From assembly GCA_030612495.1 (NCBI GenBank), contig JAUWNT010000017.1, positions 1 to 21,482 of the forward strand: a stretch of DNA of 21,482 nt, written 5' to 3'. The stretch's first letter is position 1; every line of letters starts with the position of its first letter. Source of the stretch: Candidatus Aminicenantota bacterium (GTDB lineage Bacteria; Acidobacteriota; Aminicenantia; UBA2199). Shown here piece by piece: positions 17,349-21,482 of this stretch. The position numbers and the translations under genes were made by a program. A model generated the notes under the pieces. That model did not search any database and was not told where the DNA came from. It saw only the letters and a program-made list of their open reading frames with translations.

Positions 17349-17372
17349 AGGGGTTCAAAATCTTGAACCCCT
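17349..17372. promoter_or_regulatory. Perfect palindrome abutting the operon's -35 box
   Basis: Ten-base perfect arms (AGGGGTTCAA and TTGAACCCCT) around a 4-base loop, ending two bases upstream of the -35 box. Either an operator for a dimeric regulator, or a terminator hairpin for the 17465-18343 gene about 90 bases upstream. The second option is weakened by the lack of a T-tract on the minus strand. Confidence 0.5.
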
Positions 17373-17464
17373 TCAATTTCATCAAAATCATTATTAATAA
17401 ATGGTATTTGCCCCTATTTTTTACAGATAAAAATCAGAAAATACTTTAATACAGTCTCGATTCC

Positions 17465-18343
17465 TCAATCTTCCCAATATATCTCCCATATATATTCTGA
17501 ATGTCTTACTAATCCAGAAGCAACTCTTGTTATATAATCCGGAGTTTTGTTTATAGCCCTTGCTGCGTCTTCTCTGGAATTATATTTTTTTATAAAGTTT
17601 CCATCGAGATCATACTGTTTAACGATCTTGGTTTTGTTTTTCACCTTTGGAATTGGCTGTATTCTTCCATCAATGGTAACTTTATCCTTAAAAAACCACT
17701 GAAATCCCATATGTGTTTTTATTAATCTCCTTAAGCATTGATGGATAGTTCCCGGTTCTGTATTCATAAAGATAGCAGCGTCCATAATAGATTGGAATTC
17801 TCTTATAAAATGACTGTGTTTATCAAACTGAACAATTGGCCTTATTTTTTTTATGATTGGTGCTACACTATTAATTTGCACTTTTTCGTTTTCATTTAAC
17901 TCTTTAAACCTCCACTGAAATCCCTTGTATGTTTTACATTTGCCATAAATACAATTTAATAGGCCCTTCAACTTTCCATCTATACTTTTAATAGCAGCCT
18001 CAATAGAAATAAATTCTTGAACAAATTTGCCATGAATATCATATTGAATTACTGACCTGTTTAAGATCAAATTTTTCTTATATTGTTTAGTAGACATTAG
18101 TTTCAACGGAATTCTATATTCTTCGATTCTTTTATTACATTTGTCATTTATTATTATTTTATAAATATCATCCGGAATATCCTCTTTATAACGAAAGAAA
18201 TAATTCATACATGTACGTTCCCAGTTCTTACATGACAAACTAATAGCTTGACGTTTTGCATTGTGGTATTTGGCCGCTTCACTTGAGCTATTAAATTCTT
18301 TTATAAATTTACCTTGTAAGTTAAATTGCAAAGCTTTTTTCAA
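17465..18343 (-). CDS. Stand-alone array of four NUMOD1-like DNA-binding repeats
   Basis: 292 residues made almost entirely of four related units at about 4-52, 97-147, 168-219 and 240-290. Each follows the pattern Q-F/Y-D-x-x-G-x-F-I/V-x-E/K-F/Y-x-S-x-x-x-A-A, then a helical stretch, then a G-F-Q-W or W-E-I-Y-W end. This resembles NUMOD1, the modular DNA-binding repeat normally appended to GIY-YIG or HNH homing endonucleases. No GIY-YIG or HNH catalytic motif is visible. The start is a TTG without a good ribosome binding site, just after an in-frame stop, so the gene could be the 3' remnant of a longer endonuclease or a naturally catalytic-free DNA-binding protein. A 45-residue Lys/Ile-rich linker separates units 1 and 2. 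Repeat recognition is firm; function is inference. Confidence 0.7.
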   Translation of the reverse strand: MKKALQFNLQGKFIKEFNSSSEAAKYHNAKRQAISLSCKNWERTCMNYFFRYKEDIPDDIYKIIINDKCNKRIEEYRIPLKLMSTKQYKKNLILNRSVIQYDIHGKFVQEFISIEAAIKSIDGKLKGLLNCIYGKCKTYKGFQWRFKELNENEKVQINSVAPIIKKIRPIVQFDKHSHFIREFQSIMDAAIFMNTEPGTIHQCLRRLIKTHMGFQWFFKDKVTIDGRIQPIPKVKNKTKIVKQYDLDGNFIKKYNSREDAARAINKTPDYITRVASGLVRHSEYIWEIYWED

Positions 18344-18395
18344 TTTAAATCTTTATTGAACATTTTTTGCAGATTTAAAATTCAAAAGTGCACTT

Positions 18396-18809
18396 CTATT
18401 TTTCATACTTTTTTGATGTTTTTATGATTTGATCATTTGTTTTTCTTATAATATCAAAGATAGCCATGAACAAATCTACTTTTTGCCCATTATCTTGAAA
18501 TATTTCTTCCTTTCGCGCACCGAACACCCAAAATACAAGTTCATCAAGTTCTTTAATGATTTGTGATAAGTCAAATGTCATTATTTTTCTTTCAATGGCA
18601 TCGATTTTTTTATTAATATAATATCTCGAGTAATTTATGATTTGAAAAAAATCTTCAATTAACCTTGCTTCATCTTTAGAATTAATCTCATCATTATTGA
18701 AACTATAAGTATTTACACCTTTGATAATGTTTAGTATTTTTCTTCCAGCTGATATTTTATTCAAATATTTGGGGGTTTCATTATCTTTTCTTTTATATCG
18801 AATTGCCAT
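18396..18809 (-). CDS. Small hypothetical protein, mostly helical
   Basis: I do not recognise this 137-residue protein. It is charged and Lys/Ile-rich, begins with a basic segment (MAIRYKRKDNE) and is predicted by eye to be mainly amphipathic helix. Candidate helices are EARLIEDFFQIINYSRYYINKKIDAIE and LSQIIKELDELVFWVFGARKEE. No Cys/His cluster, signal peptide or membrane segment is visible. The ATG at 18809 has no clear Shine-Dalgarno sequence. It lies 52 bases upstream of the NUMOD1-array gene on the same strand and may share its transcript. Confidence 0.5.
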   Translation of the reverse strand: MAIRYKRKDNETPKYLNKISAGRKILNIIKGVNTYSFNNDEINSKDEARLIEDFFQIINYSRYYINKKIDAIERKIMTFDLSQIIKELDELVFWVFGARKEEIFQDNGQKVDLFMAIFDIIRKTNDQIIKTSKKYEK

Positions 18810-19013
18810 TTTTAAATTTTGATGTATAACATTCTATTTATATTTTCCTATATCTTATATCCATTAATTTTATTATTTTTCACAAATTAATTGAATTATT
18901 GATTTTTCAACTTCGTCTGCTAAATTAACTGCGGTTGTAATTTCAAAAATTAATGAATCTACAGTCTTTTCTGTATACCATTTTGCTGAGCCTCGTTAAG
19001 TGCATCTCATTTT

Positions 19014-20012
19014 TCATTTTATTACATTTTCATGTAATTCCCACGTTTCAGTATCTTCATTTTCAACTATTTGATATAAATTGTTATTATTTATTGTTAA
19101 CGGATGTGGATAAGGGAACATTCCATCATTGAAAAAAAGTGGTATATATGTATGATTAAGAAGTTTCCCTTTTATAGTAAAAATAAAGAATTCAATCTTT
19201 TTATTTTCCCACTTCCATGTTGCTATATATAGTTTCTCATCCGAAATAAAAAATTTAAGAATTTCAGGATAAAATTCAGGAAATTTCAAACGGTTTTTTA
19301 ATATCTCATATTTTTGTTTATTTTTCCTTTTCATTTTCTCCCTTATAGTTTCTTCATTAAATTTCCTTCTTTTATAGTTCTGATAATTAATGATATACAG
19401 TTTTTCTCCTTTATCATTTAATACATCAATACTTAATCCGGTTTTAGAACTTATAAATATCTTATTCCTGTATGTTTGATAAAAAAATGATTTTGAAAGT
19501 AAATTGAATTTATTTTTTGATGCTGCCAACATTTCATTTAACTCTTTTACTTTCTTAAAATCAGAATCAAATAAATTTATTGTTTTATAAAGAACTTTTT
19601 CTTTCATAGTTGTTCTATTTCCTACAAAACCTCTTTTTAAAGGATACAAATTCAAACCTCCTGTAGCAAAACTACTATCTATTTTTTTTTCATTTATTAA
19701 GCTACCATTTTTTTTATAATAGGAGATTTTCCCAAGACTATTAACAAGAATGCTGCCTTTAAATGGTATAATAGAAGTAATAGAATTAAACTCTCCGGGA
19801 CCTTCACCTGGCTTACCAAACATTTTTATAAATTTGTAGTCTTTTAAAGAATAGATATATATCTTTGCTTTTTCTATTACATATAGCTGATCCTCATCAA
19901 TAACGATCTGTAATGGTTTCATCACCTCACTTAATGTTGCAACAACCTTTCCAAATGTAATTCCGCTTAATAATACTAATAAACCCAATACAATATAAAC
20001 TCTTTTTGTCAT
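19014..20012 (-). CDS. Exported 6-bladed beta-propeller protein
   Basis: 332 residues with a clear signal peptide (MTKRVYIVLGLLVLLSGITFG, likely cut after Gly21) and the 6-bladed beta-propeller hallmark FGKPGEGPGEF at about 65-75. Strand repeats follow, for example YVIEKAKIYIYSL, ILVNSLGKISYYKKNGSL and LSIDVLNDKGEKLYIINY. It is the closest paralogue of the 9200-10189 protein, sharing motif, repeat spacing and an acidic, Trp-containing C-terminus (NEDTETWEL). The ATG at 20012 has AAGGAG nine bases upstream. The gene stands alone: the 204 bases downstream and 109 bases upstream hold no other gene I can support. Probably periplasmic or surface-located; ligand unknown. Confidence 0.8.
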   Translation of the reverse strand: MTKRVYIVLGLLVLLSGITFGKVVATLSEVMKPLQIVIDEDQLYVIEKAKIYIYSLKDYKFIKMFGKPGEGPGEFNSITSIIPFKGSILVNSLGKISYYKKNGSLINEKKIDSSFATGGLNLYPLKRGFVGNRTTMKEKVLYKTINLFDSDFKKVKELNEMLAASKNKFNLLSKSFFYQTYRNKIFISSKTGLSIDVLNDKGEKLYIINYQNYKRRKFNEETIREKMKRKNKQKYEILKNRLKFPEFYPEILKFFISDEKLYIATWKWENKKIEFFIFTIKGKLLNHTYIPLFFNDGMFPYPHPLTINNNNLYQIVENEDTETWELHENVIK

Positions 20013-20096
20013 TTTTCTTCACTCCTTTAATTTATTTCTATAAATACTAAAATTATTTTCTTGAATTTATTTCTGAATCTGACAGATATTTGAATC

Positions 20097-20136
20097 ATAA
20101 TATACTCCGGAGCTCCGGGTTTTATCCTTTTGGTTT
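20097..20136 (-). repeat. Fragment similar to the nuclease-motif codons of the RM gene
   Basis: These 40 bases match 15676-15715 at 35 positions without gaps. In the RM gene the segment encodes EPKRIKCGAPDYII, which includes the catalytic PD. Here the equivalent frame reads QTKRIKPGAPEYIM, out of frame with the overlapping coiled-coil gene, whose last residues and stop codon fall inside it. It contains the 12-bp palindrome CCGGAGCTCCGG (20107-20118). Likely a relic of another type ISP gene. Confidence 0.45.
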
Positions 20137-20919
20137 GTAGTCTTTGATATATTTTGAAAGATCCTCATCGATTTTTTTTGAGATATCAATAACATCATAA
20201 TCATAAGTATGCGGGAAGCTAACAGCTCCACCTATACCGTTCGAAGCGCCTAAAACATTTAGTTTCGCTATTTCTTTTATCAGAAAACTTATATATTCCT
20301 TTTCCTTTACCTTTTCCTTTACCCTTGCCTCAAGTTTCTTGTTATCTTCCTCCGATCTATCTTTGGTATCGTTCAATTCATTGTTTAATTCTGTTAACTC
20401 ATCTTCTTTTTTTTTTAAAGAGTGTCTTAATTCACTAATAACACCTATTTGAGTTTTAATATCAGCTTCAGGGATAATATCCGTCCAATTTTCAATAGAA
20501 TTAACTGCCTCTTCTTCTAACAAGTTGCATATCTCTATAATTTCCTCGTAATTTCTTTTTGTAACTTCAGGATGGTTTTCTATTTCATCAGTCCTGTCCT
20601 CGAATTTTTTCACCCTTTGCTCAAGTGCAGAAATATTACGTAAGAGTAATTTGAGACTACGTACTGCAGATTTACCACGAGAAATCACAATACCCCCTTC
20701 AGTTATATCAACCCAATTTTTTGTAATACGACCACCGAGAATTGCTGAAGCGATAGTAATTAAGACAAAGAATAGGGATCTAATAGTTGTATTTGTTTGG
20801 CCAACCGAAAATATAAAGAGCAATGCGACGCTAGCAATTAACACGACCGTCCATGGGCCGAAAATAATGCTAAAAAATTCCCCCCACCTTTTTTTTAAAT
20901 TTTTCATTTGATTCTCCAT
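20122..20919 (-). CDS. Two-TM membrane protein with long cytoplasmic coiled coil
   Basis: 265 residues, family not recognised. A basic N-terminus is followed by two hydrophobic helices at about 22-40 (PWTVVLIASVALLFIFSVG) and 47-66 (RSLFFVLITIASAILGGRIT). Strongly charged helical segments follow (85-115 and 165-220, the latter with LKKKEDELTELNNELND heptads). A short C-terminal domain contains PHTYDYDVIDISKKID. The ATG at 20919 is possible, but GGAG six bases before the ATG at 20907 makes that the better start. The leader shares an 18-mer and a TTGACA box with the RM operon, and the 3' end runs into an RM-like fragment. It may therefore be the surviving membrane partner of a lost RM system. 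The exact C-terminus may be altered by that junction. Confidence 0.65.
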   Translation of the reverse strand: MENQMKNLKKRWGEFFSIIFGPWTVVLIASVALLFIFSVGQTNTTIRSLFFVLITIASAILGGRITKNWVDITEGGIVISRGKSAVRSLKLLLRNISALEQRVKKFEDRTDEIENHPEVTKRNYEEIIEICNLLEEEAVNSIENWTDIIPEADIKTQIGVISELRHSLKKKEDELTELNNELNDTKDRSEEDNKKLEARVKEKVKEKEYISFLIKEIAKLNVLGASNGIGGAVSFPHTYDYDVIDISKKIDEDLSKYIKDYKPKG

Positions 20920-20933
20920 ACGTTATTAAGCTT

Positions 20934-20995
20934 ATAACTCATTTTTATATTGTTATGTATAATATTATATTGATATAAAAGATTTCTAATGTCAA
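20934..20995 (-). promoter_or_regulatory. Predicted promoter and shared leader of the coiled-coil gene
   Basis: On the minus strand, a perfect TTGACA (20990-20995) is followed 20 bases later by TATAAT (20964-20969), a longer spacer than ideal. The 18-mer at 20934-20951 comes next, identical to 17296-17313. The first 17 bases from TTGACA onward also match the RM operon promoter at about 13 positions, so the two leaders look homologous. Confidence 0.45.
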
Positions 20996-21096
20996 CAAAC
21001 TTTTGTAAATTGTCGTTTAAAACTTAAAGGTGAATATTTTTGTGTGAGGCAACGACACCTGTTTCATGTAGGTTTCTTATAATTCAATCAAAATAT

Positions 21097-21125
21097 TTGA
21101 AAGCATAACGAAAATATTATATAAT
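21097..21125 (+). promoter_or_regulatory. Strong predicted promoter for the SurA-like lipoprotein gene
   Basis: TTGAAA (21097-21102), a 17-base spacer and a perfect TATAAT (21120-21125). Only 8 bases separate the -10 box from the ATG at 21134, so a normal start site would give a transcript with a leader of about 0-3 bases. No Shine-Dalgarno sequence is present. Confidence 0.6.
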
Positions 21126-21133
21126 CAGAGAAA

Positions 21134-21482
21134 ATGAAAAGATTAAAATACTTATTATTTATATTCATTATTTTGTTGCACTTCAATTGTAAAGATAATG
21201 CTAATAAAACAAAAGAAAAAAGAGAAGAAAGTATAAAGCAGCATAAAACAATCAAAGATAAATTAATTTTAAAGGTTAATAATAAAAGTTACTTTAATAG
21301 AGACTTAAAGAACTTTATTAATAACTATCACTCAGATCTAGCAAATTTAGAAAAAGATGATAAATTAAATTCAAGAATATTTGACTTTTTTATTGAAAAC
21401 AAAACCGTTTTATATAAAGCAGAACAGGAACAATTAAAGATTACACAAAAAGAAATTGATGATTTTCTTGAAAAAACCAATA
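21134..21482 (+). CDS. SurA-like lipoprotein, N-terminal part (runs off the window)
   Basis: Open from the ATG at 21134 to the end of the window (116 codons, no stop). The N-terminus MKRLKYLLFIFIILLHFNC is a signal peptide ending in a Cys at residue 19, a loose lipobox that predicts an outer- or inner-membrane lipoprotein. After a charged linker, residues about 45-116 resemble the SurA N-terminal chaperone domain. The features are an ILKVNNKSYFNRDLKNFI start, a LNSRIFDFFIENKTVLYKAEQEQLKI helix pair and the TQKEIDDFLEK segment typical of parvulin-type folding factors. The parvulin catalytic domain, if present, lies beyond the window. Likely role is outer-membrane or secreted protein folding in the periplasm. 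The gene is divergent from the coiled-coil gene. Confidence 0.7.
   Translation, partial: MKRLKYLLFIFIILLHFNCKDNANKTKEKREESIKQHKTIKDKLILKVNNKSYFNRDLKNFINNYHSDLANLEKDDKLNSRIFDFFIENKTVLYKAEQEQLKITQKEIDDFLEKTN

Noticed and set aside
18873..18995. A 40-codon minus-strand open frame (GSAKWYTEKTVDSLIFEITT...) just downstream of the third beta-propeller gene
   Set aside because: It has no start codon between its bounding stops, no ribosome binding site and no recognisable family. It could be a gene remnant, but nothing supports calling it a feature.
20107..20118. CCGGAGCTCCGG palindrome as a terminator for the coiled-coil gene
   Set aside because: The stem would be only 4 bp around a 4-base loop with no T-tract on the minus strand. 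The sequence is better explained as part of the 40-nt RM-like fragment.
1..21482. CRISPR array or tRNA/rRNA genes
   Set aside because: I found no regularly spaced direct repeats and no recognisable tRNA or rRNA sequence on either strand by eye.

Overview
The window is AT-rich (roughly 30% GC by eye) and bacterial. Double-membrane features (lipoproteins, a SurA-like folding factor), a PilZ protein, a DUF362/ferredoxin protein and three paralogous 6-bladed beta-propeller proteins suggest an anaerobic Gram-negative-type bacterium from a lineage rich in exported beta-propellers, such as Aminicenantota/Acidobacteriota-like or Bacteroidota-like groups. That placement is an inference; no rRNA or marker gene here settles it.

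Layout. (1) 12-6235, minus: an overlapping AddA/AddB-type helicase-nuclease pair for double-strand break processing. (2) 6308-7528, plus: a DUF362 protein with two 4Fe-4S motifs and a recognisable promoter, divergent from addA. (3) 7561-10189, minus: a PilZ protein and two exported beta-propeller proteins. (4) 9156-11028: a decayed mobile-element zone. It holds a 169-bp element with 24-bp terminal inverted repeats, a second copy 96% identical over 137 bp, and a collapsed relic. The two main copies bracket the 3' part of an RluA-type pseudouridine synthase gene that has lost its catalytic half. (5) 11052-17346, minus: a four-gene accessory operon of DUF2971 protein, small membrane-anchored protein, single-polypeptide type ISP/IIG-like restriction-modification enzyme and SF1 (UvrD-like) helicase. 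It has a near-consensus promoter abutted by a perfect 10-bp-arm palindrome. The RM gene is split by a one-base frameshift in an A5 run. (6) 17465-18809, minus: a stand-alone array of four NUMOD1-like DNA-binding repeats and an unknown small protein. (7) 19014-20012, minus: a third beta-propeller. (8) 20122-20919, minus: a two-TM coiled-coil protein. (9) 21134-end, plus: the start of a SurA-like lipoprotein with a strong promoter placed so that its mRNA would be nearly leaderless.

Most interesting reading. The accessory operon looks like a defence system: a PD-(D/E)XK nuclease and N6-adenine methylase in one polypeptide, a separately encoded SF1 helicase coupled two bases downstream, and two upstream partners of unknown role. 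The locus at 20.1-21.0 kb shows two short similarities to this operon in the same order: a shared leader with TTGACA and an identical 18-mer upstream, and a 40-nt match (35/40) to the RM nuclease-motif codons across its 3' end. The simplest explanation is a relic of a second, related RM operon whose RM gene was lost, leaving only its membrane/coiled-coil partner. Both similarities are short and need a computed alignment.
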